From NCBI RefSeq assembly GCF_030145815.1, contig NZ_JAIXHL010000004.1, positions 1 to 64,000 on the forward strand: a stretch of 64,000 nt of DNA. Direction: 5' to 3'. A model generated the notes under the pieces. The model worked only from the letters and a program-made list of their open reading frames with translations, did not search any database and had not been told where the DNA came from. The position numbers were made by a program, and so were the translations under genes. Each line of letters begins with the position of its first letter. Position 1 is the first letter of the stretch. The DNA comes from Sphingomonas sp. (GTDB taxonomy: Bacteria; Pseudomonadota; Alphaproteobacteria; Sphingomonadales; Sphingomonadaceae). Of the stretch, positions 7,887 through 16,145 are shown one piece after another.

Positions 7887-8834
7887 ATGAACCGGGGGGT
7901 TTCCACACTCGAAGCGCGGATCGCGGATGCAGCGGATGGCTGGCGGCTCGACCGGGCTTTGGCGGATGCGCTCCCCACGCTGTCGCGTGAGCGGATCAAG
8001 GCGCTGATCTCCACCGGCAACGTTACCGGCCCCGACGGCCTGATCCGCGATCCCAAGAAAAAGGCGCCCGGCGGCGCCCTGTTCACGCTCAACGTCCCCG
8101 ACCCCGAACCCGCGCATAACGAAGCGCAGGCGATCGACCTGAACGTGGTCTATGAGGACGAACATCTGATCGTCATCGACAAGCAGGCCGGCCTGGTCGT
8201 CCACCCGGCGGCGGGCAATTTCGACGGCACGCTCGTCAACGCGCTGCTCCACCATTGCCAGGGCAGCCTGTCGGGCATCGGCGGCGTCGCACGGCCGGGC
8301 ATCGTTCACCGCATCGACAAGGACACCTCTGGCCTGATGGTCGCGGCCAAGACCGACCGCGCGCATGTCGGCCTCGCCCGGCAGTTCAAGGATCACTCGA
8401 TCGACCGGCGGTACAAGGCGATCGTGTCCGGCCGACCGAAAACGTCAGCCGGAACCGTCGACGCGCCGCTTGCGCGCTCGCCGCAAAACCGCAAGAAGAT
8501 CGCCATCCAGCCCGGCGGCAAGCGCGCGGTCACCCACTGGACTTTGGTCAAGCCGCTCTACGCGGCGGCGCTGGTCGAATGCCGGCTCGAAACCGGTCGC
8601 ACGCATCAGGTGCGCGTGCACATGGCGTCGCTTGGTCACCCGTTGATCGGCGACCCGGTTTATGGTAGAACGAAGAAAGAACATCGGGAGGTATTGGAAA
8701 CCATGGGTTTCCGCCGTCAGGCCTTGCATGCCGCCCGGCTGGGGTTCATCCATCCTATCAGTAGTAACGCTTTGGCGTTCGATAGCGAAATGCCTGCGGA
8801 CATGCAGGAACTGATGGATAAGCTCATCGTATAA
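7887..8834 (+). CDS. rluD: RluD-type 23S rRNA pseudouridine synthase
   Basis: Converts uridines in helix 69 of 23S rRNA to pseudouridine during 50S assembly. An N-terminal S4 domain (about 18-75, WRLDRALADALPTLSRERIKALI) precedes the catalytic domain with VVHPAAGN, GIVHRIDKDTSGL (catalytic Asp144) and the C-terminal RTHQVRVHMASLGHPLIGDPVYG. 315 aa is normal for RluA/RluD; RluD is chosen over RluA/RluC because of the S4 domain and full-length match of the core motifs. It is followed after 82 nt by rpoH. Confidence 0.88.
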   Translation: MNRGVSTLEARIADAADGWRLDRALADALPTLSRERIKALISTGNVTGPDGLIRDPKKKAPGGALFTLNVPDPEPAHNEAQAIDLNVVYEDEHLIVIDKQAGLVVHPAAGNFDGTLVNALLHHCQGSLSGIGGVARPGIVHRIDKDTSGLMVAAKTDRAHVGLARQFKDHSIDRRYKAIVSGRPKTSAGTVDAPLARSPQNRKKIAIQPGGKRAVTHWTLVKPLYAAALVECRLETGRTHQVRVHMASLGHPLIGDPVYGRTKKEHREVLETMGFRRQALHAARLGFIHPISSNALAFDSEMPADMQELMDKLIV

Positions 8835-8916
8835 GTATCTGACTCGTCCAGACGGAGGGTCGACCGGCATCCCTGCCGCAACAGGGGGGAAGCCATTTGA
8901 AAGGGAGTAAGTGACC

Positions 8917-9822
8917 ATGGCCCGCGGAAGCAATGTCCCGGCAACGATCCCCGCCCTGGGTGGTGAGGCAAGCCTCAACCGCTATCTGGCGGAGATCAAG
9001 AAGTTTCCGATCCTCGCGCCCGAGCAGGAATATATGCTCGCGAAGCGCTTTCAGGAGCATGGCGACCCCGAAGCGGCCGCGCAGCTGGTCACCTCGCATC
9101 TGCGCCTCGTGGCGAAGATCGCGATGGGCTATCGCGGCTATGGCCTCCCGGTCAGCGAACTAATTTCCGAAGGCAATATCGGCCTGATGCAGGGCGTGAA
9201 GAAGTTCGAGCCCGATCGCGGCTTCCGCCTCGCCACCTATGCGATGTGGTGGATCCGTGCATCGATCCAGGAATTCATCCTGCGCAGCTGGTCGCTCGTC
9301 AAGATGGGCACCACCGCCGCGCAGAAGAAGCTGTTCTTCAACCTCCGCCGGATGAAGGCCAAGCTCGACGCGTTCGAGGATGGCGACCTTAAGCCCGAGG
9401 ATCTGGCCAAGATCGCCAAGGATCTGGGCGTGACCGAGGAAGAGGTCACGTCGATGAACCGCCGCATGGCGATGGGCGGCGACACCTCGCTCAACGTGCC
9501 GATGCGCGAGGATGGCGAGAGCCAGTGGCAGGATTGGCTGCAGGACGACAGTGCCCTGCAGGATGAGGTCGTGGCCGAAGCGCAGGAGGCGGATGTCCGC
9601 CATTCGATGCTGACCGAGGCGATGGACGAGCTCAACGAGCGTGAGAAGCACATTCTCACCGAACGCCGCCTGACCGACGATCCCAAGACGCTCGAAGAGC
9701 TGAGCCAGGTCTATGGGGTCAGCCGCGAACGCGTCCGCCAGATCGAGGTGCGCGCGTTCGAAAAGCTGCAAAAGGCGATGATGCGTCTGGCCGGCGACCG
9801 CCGCCTGCTGACGGTCGGCTGA
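8917..9822 (+). CDS. rpoH: RNA polymerase heat-shock sigma factor RpoH (sigma-32)
   Basis: Directs RNA polymerase to heat-shock promoters. It carries region 1.2/2 (SLNRYLAEIKKFPILAPEQEYMLAKRF; LVTSHLRLVAKIAMGYRGYGLP), region 2.4 (RLATYAMWWIRASIQEFILRSW, the -10 reader), the RpoH-box-like segment (about QKKLFFNLRRMK) and region 4.2 (LEELSQVYGVSRERVRQIEVRAFEKL). 301 aa. ATG 8917 is preferred to the in-frame GTG 8911 because GGGAG at 8903-8907 is 9 nt from the ATG but only 3 nt from the GTG. Its stop is one base from the stop of the convergent gene at 9824, with no obvious terminator. Confidence 0.95.
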   Translation: MARGSNVPATIPALGGEASLNRYLAEIKKFPILAPEQEYMLAKRFQEHGDPEAAAQLVTSHLRLVAKIAMGYRGYGLPVSELISEGNIGLMQGVKKFEPDRGFRLATYAMWWIRASIQEFILRSWSLVKMGTTAAQKKLFFNLRRMKAKLDAFEDGDLKPEDLAKIAKDLGVTEEEVTSMNRRMAMGGDTSLNVPMREDGESQWQDWLQDDSALQDEVVAEAQEADVRHSMLTEAMDELNEREKHILTERRLTDDPKTLEELSQVYGVSRERVRQIEVRAFEKLQKAMMRLAGDRRLLTVG

Positions 9823-9823
9823 T

Positions 9824-11038
9824 CTATTTCGGCGGGGGTGCGATGAACGTCGCCGCGCCCCCGCCCCGGATCACCACCACCGCATCATAGGTCCACACCA
9901 GCCGCTTCGCCTCGGCCGGCCAGTCGCGCCACAGCCGGGGCTTGTCGCGAAGCGGGCGCAGGTCGAACACAGTCGCTCCCTCTGGCGACAGCGCCGCGCC
10001 CAGAGCGGGCGCGAGCGGCGCAAACTCATCGGCGCACGACTGAACGCTCCCGTCGAACGTCACCTGTTCGGCCCCGGGCCCGCACATCACCCGCAGATTG
10101 AAGACCGGTCGGTCGTATCGCGCCAGCGCAAGCTCGGCGAGGAAGTTGCCGAGCGAGGGCACATTGGTTTCCGAAAGCCCGCGCTGGAGATGCCAGGCGC
10201 CGAATTTGAACAGCACGCGCGGCGGCGGCCCGCCCCGCTTGGCCACGGCGTCGTAATAGCCAAGGAAACTGCGCTTCATCAGCGTCTCGCGCGCCAGATT
10301 GGCGCGGTGCCACGACCCCTGCCCGCCCGAAAACGGGGAATAGATGGCCGCCGACTGGACCAGCAGGTCCGCGATCCGGCGCGCCGCCGCGTCGCGTGCG
10401 GGAATGGCATCGCGCAACGCCACGATCCGCGCGCGATCGACCTTGGCCAGCCAACCGATCACATCCGCCCGCGCCTCCGCCGCCATCGCCTGCGCCATCG
10501 TGCGCGCGCTACGATCGCGCGTCTGCGCCGCGATCGCGTCGAGATGGACATGTGCCGCCGCGAGGAAGCTCTGGTCGACGCCCCACACCGGTCCGTTGGC
10601 CAGCGCGGCAACCGCGAAATCGGCCTCCTCCCGCCAAGCAAAAAACGGCACAGCGCGCTGGCGCTGATCGGTGGCGAGCCAGTTGGCGAAGGCCGGCATC
10701 CCGCCTTGTTTGAGCAAACGAACCATATGGTCGGTGACCAGCGGGTCGGCCTCGACCACCGTGTGCCGGAACCCCACCGGCCCCAGCGCCTTCGCGACGC
10801 CGGTGGCAAATCGCGCAATCCCGGCGCTGTCGTGATTCTCGCCGAGCAGGAAGAATTGCGCCTCGCGCGACCATGCAACGATCCGCGCCGCGCCCGGACC
10901 GCTCAGCCCGGTCGCGCTCGTTTCCACCTTCCAGCTATTGTCGCGGAGCAGGCGCGACAGATCGTCCGCTTCGCTCGCCGCCACCGGACCCGGCCCCAGC
11001 AGCGCGGCCAGTGCCGCCAGCCCCCACATGATCTTCAT
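9824..11038 (-). CDS. Exported EreA/ChaN-like protein
   Basis: 404 aa with a signal peptide (residues 1-21, ending VAAS). Residues about 55-70 (WSREAQFFLLGENHDSAG) contain the Gly-Glu-Asn-His motif, followed by TVVEADPLV and later LFKFGAWHLQRGL; this pattern is that of the erythromycin-esterase/TIKI/ChaN-like superfamily, whose conserved Glu and His residues form an active or metal site. Members have varied roles (esterase, heme or metal binding, protease), so no substrate is claimed. A pair of Cys (CGPGAEQ...QSCADE) near the C terminus could form a periplasmic disulfide. Monocistronic, convergent with rpoH. Confidence 0.65.
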   Translation of the reverse strand: MKIMWGLAALAALLGPGPVAASEADDLSRLLRDNSWKVETSATGLSGPGAARIVAWSREAQFFLLGENHDSAGIARFATGVAKALGPVGFRHTVVEADPLVTDHMVRLLKQGGMPAFANWLATDQRQRAVPFFAWREEADFAVAALANGPVWGVDQSFLAAAHVHLDAIAAQTRDRSARTMAQAMAAEARADVIGWLAKVDRARIVALRDAIPARDAAARRIADLLVQSAAIYSPFSGGQGSWHRANLARETLMKRSFLGYYDAVAKRGGPPPRVLFKFGAWHLQRGLSETNVPSLGNFLAELALARYDRPVFNLRVMCGPGAEQVTFDGSVQSCADEFAPLAPALGAALSPEGATVFDLRPLRDKPRLWRDWPAEAKRLVWTYDAVVVIRGGGAATFIAPPPK

Positions 11039-11215
11039 GCCCGCCTCCCAATCGCCCCAGGCGATCCTGCCGCATGCAGGTGATCGCGCCAAGCCGATAC
11101 ACGCGGCCGCGCTTTCCCAGTTGCCCCGCCTGCCCACATCCGGCATCTCGCGGCGGATGAGCGATGACGACCGCGCCCCTCACCTGCCCCGCTCGGCCCG
11201 CGTCCGCTCCCCGAC

Positions 11216-11956
11216 TTGGACCATCTCAACGGTATCGGCATACAGCCCGTGAAACCCAAAAAGCCCCGCAAGCCGATTGGTCGCCGCATCATCGGCTGGC
11301 TGTTCAAGGGCGCGCTCGCCTTCGTGCTGGTGTCGGTAGCGATGGTCACGCTCTACCGCTTCGTCCCCCCGCCCTTCACGTTGACGATGATGGGCGACAT
11401 CTTCACCGGCCATGGCGTGACCAAGAAATGGGTGCCGCTATCGCGCATCGACGCCGACATGGCGCGCGCCGCGATCGCCGCCGAGGACAGCAGCTTCTGC
11501 ACCCATTCCGGCTTCGACTATGACTCGATCGCCGCCGCGATGCTGCGCAATGCGCAGGGCGGCAAGGTGTTGCGCGGGGGATCGACGATCAGCCAGCAGA
11601 CGGCGAAGAACGTGTTCCTGTGGCAGGGCGGCGGCTATTTCCGCAAAGCGCTGGAGGCATGGTTCACCGTCCTGATCGAAACGATCTGGGGCAAGAAGCG
11701 CATCATGGAAGTGTATCTCAACGTCGCCGAGACGGGGATCGGCACCTATGGCGTGGAAGCCGGTGCGCGGCGCTACTTCAAGAAGGGCGCGGGCAACCTG
11801 ACCCGCGCCGAGGCCGCACGTATCGCCGCCGTGCTGCCATTGCCCAAGAAGCGCGCGGCCACCGCACCCAAGGGCTTCACCCGCCGCTATGGCAACGCGA
11901 TTGCCGCGCGCATCGGCGTCGTCCAGCGTGACAGACTGGATGCGTGCGTGCGATAA
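11216..11956 (+). CDS. mtgA: Monofunctional biosynthetic peptidoglycan transglycosylase MtgA
   Basis: Polymerises lipid II glycan strands at the inner membrane. A cytoplasmic Lys/Arg-rich N terminus and one membrane segment (about residues 26-47, IGWLFKGALAFVLVSVAMVTLY) precede the GT51 domain: AAIAAEDSSFCTHSGFD (catalytic Glu), RGGSTISQQTAKNVFLW, GKKRIMEVYLNVAETGIGTYG and the AARIAAVLPLP motif. The listed TTG start at 11216 has no clear Shine-Dalgarno; GTG 11249 (residue 12) is a serious alternative that keeps all domains. No penicillin-binding domain follows, separating it from class A PBPs. Confidence 0.92.
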   Translation: MDHLNGIGIQPVKPKKPRKPIGRRIIGWLFKGALAFVLVSVAMVTLYRFVPPPFTLTMMGDIFTGHGVTKKWVPLSRIDADMARAAIAAEDSSFCTHSGFDYDSIAAAMLRNAQGGKVLRGGSTISQQTAKNVFLWQGGGYFRKALEAWFTVLIETIWGKKRIMEVYLNVAETGIGTYGVEAGARRYFKKGAGNLTRAEAARIAAVLPLPKKRAATAPKGFTRRYGNAIAARIGVVQRDRLDACVR

Positions 11957-11982
11957 GCCGACCGACGTAGGAGGCGGATGCC

Positions 11983-12663
11983 ATGCTCGATCGAATTGCC
12001 AACGGCCGAACCGACCTCGTGTTCGAGTGGGTCGCACGTGGCAATGATCCTGCCGCCAACAGCGATAGCGCTTCGCTGATCCGCTGGTGCGCCTATTATG
12101 GTGACGTCTCGGCGATCCGGCATTTGCTGGCGCAGGGTGTGGAGCTGACCGCGCTGGGAGCGAATTTCGATCTCAACGGCGCGGCCTTTCATGGCCACTG
12201 GCGCTTATGCGAGTTTTTGATTGAACATGGTGCCGATCCATCGGCGGCACTGGACGATACCGCGGAAACGCCACTCCATGCCGCGCTCTGCAGTTTCGAG
12301 AGCGTCGAGCATCAGCGGGTGGTAGAGGTGCTGCTCGCGGCGGGAGCCGATACAAATGCCCGGACAATGGCGGGCGCCGCGACGGGTGCATTCATGCGCG
12401 ATGCCCGCACGCGTGGCGAAACCCCGCTGCACCGGGCCGCAGCCTATGGCACGCTCGAAACCATCCGGATGCTGATCGCATCGGGGGCGCTCGCCGACGC
12501 GACCGATGCCAATGGCGACACGCCGCTCGGGTGGGCGAGCTGGGCATTGCGCGACACGCCCGTATTGCGCGCACTGTGTTTCCCGCCGCACCGCATTCAT
12601 CCGGACCGACAGACAATGCGGGTGAACCTGATCGGCCACCCGGGAAAACGCCCGCCCCGCTGA
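11983..12663 (+). CDS. Ankyrin-repeat protein
   Basis: 226 aa made of about five ankyrin repeats: WCAYYGDVSAIRHLLAQGVEL, NGAAFHGHWRLCEFLIEHGAD, ETPLHAALCSFESVEHQRVVEVLLAAGAD, ETPLHRAAAYGTLETIRMLIASGA and DANGDTPLGWASWALRD. No signal peptide or second domain, so a cytoplasmic protein-protein interaction scaffold is likely. A good Shine-Dalgarno (AGGAGG, 11970-11975) precedes ATG 11983. It follows mtgA by 26 nt in the same direction. Its last codons and stop lie within the terminator hairpin of the convergent gene. Confidence 0.85.
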   Translation: MLDRIANGRTDLVFEWVARGNDPAANSDSASLIRWCAYYGDVSAIRHLLAQGVELTALGANFDLNGAAFHGHWRLCEFLIEHGADPSAALDDTAETPLHAALCSFESVEHQRVVEVLLAAGADTNARTMAGAATGAFMRDARTRGETPLHRAAAYGTLETIRMLIASGALADATDANGDTPLGWASWALRDTPVLRALCFPPHRIHPDRQTMRVNLIGHPGKRPPR

Positions 12664-12674
12664 GCGGGGCGGGC
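12645..12674 (-). terminator. Rho-independent terminator overlapping the ankyrin-gene stop codon
   Basis: The 11-nt arms at 12650-12660 and 12664-12674 are exactly complementary, and the 3-nt loop is the TGA stop codon of the plus-strand ankyrin gene. On the minus strand the stem is followed by GTTTTCCC, giving a proper intrinsic terminator for the gene at 12684-12974; on the plus strand there is no T run. Confidence 0.75.
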
Positions 12675-12683
12675 GCCAAGCCG

Positions 12684-12974
12684 TTACTTCTTTTCTGCCG
12701 GAACCGCCTTGTCGATCGCGTCGCCGGCCTTCTCGGCGGTTTCACCCACGGCCTGCGCGGCTTCAGTGATCGCCGCGTCCTTGCGGGTCTCGGAGTTATT
12801 GCTGAGGAAGTAGAAGGCACCGACCACAACGATCACCAGCGCGATAATCCCCAGGATCAGTCCACCGCCACCGCCGCGCCGCTCGATCACCGTGGTGGTG
12901 CCGCCAGCGTTGCGCTCGGTCACCCGCTCCGCCGTCACGCCATCGGTGCGCTCGACAATCCGTTCTTCAGCCAT
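12684..12974 (-). CDS. Small single-pass membrane protein, hypothetical
   Basis: 96 aa. Residues 1-36 are charged and polar, ending in a Gly run (ERRGGGGG); residues about 38-58 (LILGIIALVIVVVGAFYFLS) form one membrane helix; the C-terminal tail (ETRKDAAITEAAQAVGETAEKAGDAIDKAV) is an amphipathic helix with heptad-like alanines. This layout is common in sphingomonad small membrane proteins of unknown role. It has its own terminator and is transcribed in the direction away from ybaB, 80 nt downstream of it. Confidence 0.75.
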   Translation of the reverse strand: MAEERIVERTDGVTAERVTERNAGGTTTVIERRGGGGGLILGIIALVIVVVGAFYFLSNNSETRKDAAITEAAQAVGETAEKAGDAIDKAVPAEKK

Positions 12975-13054
12975 GTCTCATCTCCCAACAGGAACATTGG
13001 CGGCCCAACGCGGGGGCAAAAGCCATTGTTCCCGTTGTGAAATGTTCAGGTGTT

Positions 13055-13378
13055 TCAGAACGGCAGCTTGAACCCCGGGGGCAGCGGGATCCCGCTCGAC
13101 AGCTTCGACATTTCGGCCGACGCCGCCGCATCTGCCTTGGCCCGCGCATCGTTGAGGGCGGCGGCGACCAGGTCTTCCAGCATCTGCTTCTCGCTCGGCG
13201 CCAGCAGCGATTCGTCGATATCGACGCCGATGATCCGGCCTTTGGCGCTCGCCTTGACCTTGACCAGCCCGCCGCCCGACGCGCCCTCGACCTCGATCCC
13301 GTCGAGATTCGCCTGCGCCTTGGTCAGTTCGTTCTGGACGTTCTGCGCCATCGCCATGATGTCTTCGATACTTTTCAC
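13055..13378 (-). CDS. ybaB: YbaB/EbfC family nucleoid-associated protein
   Basis: Small dimeric DNA-binding protein that coats the nucleoid. 107 aa with the family signatures MAMAQNVQNELTKAQANLDGIEVEG, GLVKVKASAKGRIIGVDID and LEDLVAAALNDARAKAD. The start ATG at 13378 overlaps the dnaX stop by 4 nt (ATGA), the dnaX-ybaB arrangement conserved across bacteria; the usual third gene recR does not follow here. Confidence 0.93.
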   Translation of the reverse strand: MKSIEDIMAMAQNVQNELTKAQANLDGIEVEGASGGGLVKVKASAKGRIIGVDIDESLLAPSEKQMLEDLVAAALNDARAKADAAASAEMSKLSSGIPLPPGFKLPF

Positions 13379-14997
13379 CCAAACCTCCTGTTTTCGCGGG
13401 TCCAGCCGATCAGCTCGGCATCGGGAAAGGCTTCGAGCGCGGCGGCGACGACCGGCGAGGCCAACACCGCATCGCGCTCCGCCGCCTCGCGCTCCGCGCG
13501 CTCTTCGTTCAATGTCTTCTGGCCCGGCGCATCGACGACGCGCAGCGACCAGCGTTTGCCGAGCACGCGCCGCAGCGTGCTCTCGAAATCATGGACCAGA
13601 TCGGCGGGCAGTCCATGGCTGCTGACCTCGACCACCGGCTCCTCCAACCGGATCGGGCGGACAAGGTTCCGCACGCGCGCGGCGAGATGTTCCTCATGCG
13701 CCGCCGCCAGCCGCTCGACCAGCTCGGCCATATTGCGCGGCGCGGGTGCCTCGGCGGGGGCTGAAGGAGTCGCGGCAGGAGCCGGGCCGCCCATCGGCGC
13801 CCCCTCGGCGATCTTGCGCGCCAGTTCGCCCGGATCGGGCAGGGTCGATGCGTGGATCACCCGCAGCAACGCCATTTCGCACGCCTCGATCGGCAGCGCG
13901 GCGCGGATCACCTCGTCATGCCCCTTGAGCAGCAATTGCCACAGCCGGTGGAGCGCCGGGAAGCCGAGCTTCCCCGCCCATTCGGCCAGCGCCGCGCTTT
14001 CCTCCGTCGCCTGTCCCGGGATCACCGCATTGCCGAGCTTCGCCAGCGTCACGCGATGCACCATCTCGAGCAGTGACTTCAGCACCGCTTGCGGATCGAC
14101 GCCCAGATCATATTGCCCGCGCAGCGCCGCCAGCGCGCCCGCGGCATCGCCCGCGATCACCAGAGCGAACAAGTCGCGGATCGCATTGCGGTCGGACAGG
14201 CCGAGCATGTCGCGCACCGCATCCGCAGTGACCGCGCCGCCCTCCATCCCGGCATGGGCGATCGCCTGGTCGAGGATCGAGAGGCCGTCGCGCGCCGAGC
14301 CTTCCGCCGCGCGCGCGATCATCGCCAGCGCCTCGGGCTCGGCCTGCGCGCCTTCCTTCTCGACCACCTCGCCGAAATGCGCCGCGAGCTTTTCCGCCGG
14401 AATCCGCCGCAGATCGAACCGCTGGCACCGCGACAGCACCGTCACAGGCACCTTCTGCACCTCGGTCGTCGCGAACAGGAATTTCACATGCCCCGGCGGC
14501 TCTTCCAGCGTCTTCAAGAGCGCGTTGAACGCGTTCTTCGACAGCATGTGCACTTCGTCGATGATGTAGATCTTGTACCGCGCCGAAACCGCCGAATAGC
14601 GCGATGCATCGATGATCTCGCGCACATCGTCGACGCCGGTATGGCTGGCGGCATCCATCTCGATCACGTCGATATGCCGCCCTTCGGCAATCGCGCGGCA
14701 CGGCTCGCACACCCCGCACGGATCGATCGTCGGCCCGCCCTGCCCGTCCGGCCCGATGCAGTTCAATGCCTTGGCGATCAGCCGCGCGGTCGACGTCTTG
14801 CCGACCCCGCGCACCCCGGTCAGCAAAAACGCATGCGCCAGCCGGTCGCGCCGGATCGCGTTCCCCAGCGTCTGCACCATCGCATCCTGCCCGATCAGTT
14901 CGGCAAAGGTCTGCGGCCGGTATTTGCGCGCAAGCACACGATACACGCTGTCGCGCGGCTGGGGTGGTTCGTCGAGGCCAAGGAATGAATCGGACAT
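13375..14997 (-). CDS. dnaX: DNA polymerase III subunit gamma/tau
   Basis: Clamp-loader ATPase and organiser of the replicase. AAA+ features: Walker A GVRGVGKTSTARL (about residues 60-72), a four-cysteine zinc module (CIGPDG...CGVCEPC), Walker B IIDEVHML, sensor motif LFATTE and the arginine finger region SRCQRFDLRRI. After the clamp-loader core comes a Pro/Ala-rich linker (about 400-425) and a tau-like C-terminal region. 540 aa. I see no obvious A-run slippery site of the E. coli type, so a separate gamma form by frameshifting is not supported. The SRP RNA gene lies just upstream. Confidence 0.95.
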   Translation of the reverse strand: MSDSFLGLDEPPQPRDSVYRVLARKYRPQTFAELIGQDAMVQTLGNAIRRDRLAHAFLLTGVRGVGKTSTARLIAKALNCIGPDGQGGPTIDPCGVCEPCRAIAEGRHIDVIEMDAASHTGVDDVREIIDASRYSAVSARYKIYIIDEVHMLSKNAFNALLKTLEEPPGHVKFLFATTEVQKVPVTVLSRCQRFDLRRIPAEKLAAHFGEVVEKEGAQAEPEALAMIARAAEGSARDGLSILDQAIAHAGMEGGAVTADAVRDMLGLSDRNAIRDLFALVIAGDAAGALAALRGQYDLGVDPQAVLKSLLEMVHRVTLAKLGNAVIPGQATEESAALAEWAGKLGFPALHRLWQLLLKGHDEVIRAALPIEACEMALLRVIHASTLPDPGELARKIAEGAPMGGPAPAATPSAPAEAPAPRNMAELVERLAAAHEEHLAARVRNLVRPIRLEEPVVEVSSHGLPADLVHDFESTLRRVLGKRWSLRVVDAPGQKTLNEERAEREAAERDAVLASPVVAAALEAFPDAELIGWTRENRRFG

Positions 14998-15040
14998 TGC
15001 GTGGGACCCTAGCGGGTCATGCGGCGCGCGTCATGTGGGG

Positions 15041-15135
15041 AAGGTGGGAGCCGGGACGACCCGACACGAAAATCGTTACGGCTGCTTCCTTCCGGATCTG
15101 ACCGGGTTGGCGACGGCATCGTCCGCCCGACTCCC
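15041..15135 (-). ncRNA. ffs: Bacterial small SRP RNA (4.5S)
   Basis: Read on the minus strand, the sequence contains GGTCAGATCCGGAAGGAAGCAGCC, the universally conserved SRP RNA apical domain: the asymmetric and symmetric internal loops and a GGAA tetraloop that bind Ffh. Flanking arms pair (GGGAGTCGGGCGGAC at the 5' end, 15135 downward, with GTCGTCCCGGCTCCC ending at 15046). About 95 nt, the short form without Alu domain. Its location directly upstream of dnaX is conserved in many proteobacteria. Confidence 0.93.
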
Positions 15136-15141
15136 GCGGCG

Positions 15142-15170
15142 CAGATAGGCGCAAGTCCGCGCGATTGCAA
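15142..15170 (-). promoter_or_regulatory. Predicted promoter of the SRP RNA gene
   Basis: On the minus strand TTGCAA (15170-15165) and TATCTG (15147-15142) are separated by 17 nt; transcription would start about 7 nt on, at 15135, exactly where the folded SRP RNA begins. Agreement between promoter spacing and RNA end supports both calls. Confidence 0.6.
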
Positions 15171-15329
15171 TGACTCCGCTCGTGGATACCCTGCCACGTC
15201 ACTGCAACGAAGCGCGCACTAGTTCAAAATGCCGCAGTGAAATCCCGAATGTCGCTGCGAAAATCCGAAACGCCACACCGACAATTTTATTGGCCTTGGT
15301 CGCCCTTCGGGTTCGCTACAGGGAAAGCA

Positions 15330-16064
15330 ATGGGAGGCGATGTGTCGGACGAAAGCGAGACGGGTCTGAACAGACTGAGCGACAGCGAGCGCGAAATCCT
15401 GCGATTGCTCGGCGAAGGGCATACCGCAAAGAGCATCGCGGCAATCACACGACGCTCCTTATCCTCAGTCAACGAGCATCTGCGCCGCGCGCGCCGCAAG
15501 ACCGGCGCCAGCAGCAGCCGCGAGCTTGCGCGGTTACTGCGCGACGAAAAAATTGTTGACGAGAAAGTCGGTCTACCTCTGACCGGATCGACCTTGCATA
15601 GCCGACGCCCTCGCCTCATTCGCAAGGGAGCCTTGGCAATGACTATTCTGCTATCCGCCGCATTCGCCGCGGCGATGATCTTAAAACCGGCCATTCAGTC
15701 GCAGCCCCCCGGTCGCGACCCGTTACTTGAAAGGCTCTATCCCCACTCGGACACCGAGCCGCGCGCGCTGGCGAAGCGGTTGCGCGTCGAGGCGCGTTTG
15801 GCCAGCTGGGCGGAACCGACAGAAGCCTCGTTGCGCGCGTATTACGCGCCACTATCTCGGTCACGCGACGTTGAGCTGATCCATATAATCTGCGGCGCGA
15901 CGGTATGTGAGGTTGCCGGTAAGCTCAGGGCAACCGATCCCAAGGCGATCAACGCGGCGATGATGACATTGCAGAACAGCCGCGGCGGACCGACGGGCTT
16001 GAGACATGCGTCCGTGAGCTTCAGTCGCGAACTGTTCGCCATCCACTGGCTCCGCGAAGAGTAA
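15330..16064 (+). CDS. Membrane-tethered LuxR-type HTH protein
   Basis: 244 aa. Residues about 14-72 form a LuxR/GerE helix-turn-helix (LSDSEREILRLLGEGHTAKSIAAITRRSLSSVNEHLRRARRKTGASSSRELARLL). Residues about 101-118 (ALAMTILLSAAFAAAMIL) are one membrane helix, followed by a periplasmic domain of about 125 residues with two cysteines (IICGATVCEVAG) that may pair. There is no receiver domain. The plan suggests a one-component regulator bound to the inner membrane that senses something in the periplasm. Start ATG 15330 has GGGAAA close by; GTG 15342 with GGAGG is an alternative, and the frame is open further upstream. Targets unknown. Confidence 0.75.
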   Translation: MGGDVSDESETGLNRLSDSEREILRLLGEGHTAKSIAAITRRSLSSVNEHLRRARRKTGASSSRELARLLRDEKIVDEKVGLPLTGSTLHSRRPRLIRKGALAMTILLSAAFAAAMILKPAIQSQPPGRDPLLERLYPHSDTEPRALAKRLRVEARLASWAEPTEASLRAYYAPLSRSRDVELIHIICGATVCEVAGKLRATDPKAINAAMMTLQNSRGGPTGLRHASVSFSRELFAIHWLREE

Positions 16065-16145
16065 TTCCGCTTAGCTAAAGTGCCGCGCCAGCGATCAAGC
16101 GAGAGAGCGGTGACTCGCCATGAGGCCGCTGCTAAGCCCCGCACG

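Noticed and set aside
13375..14997. Programmed frameshift making a separate gamma subunit from dnaX
   Set aside because: No A-rich slippery heptamer is visible near the linker in this GC-rich gene.
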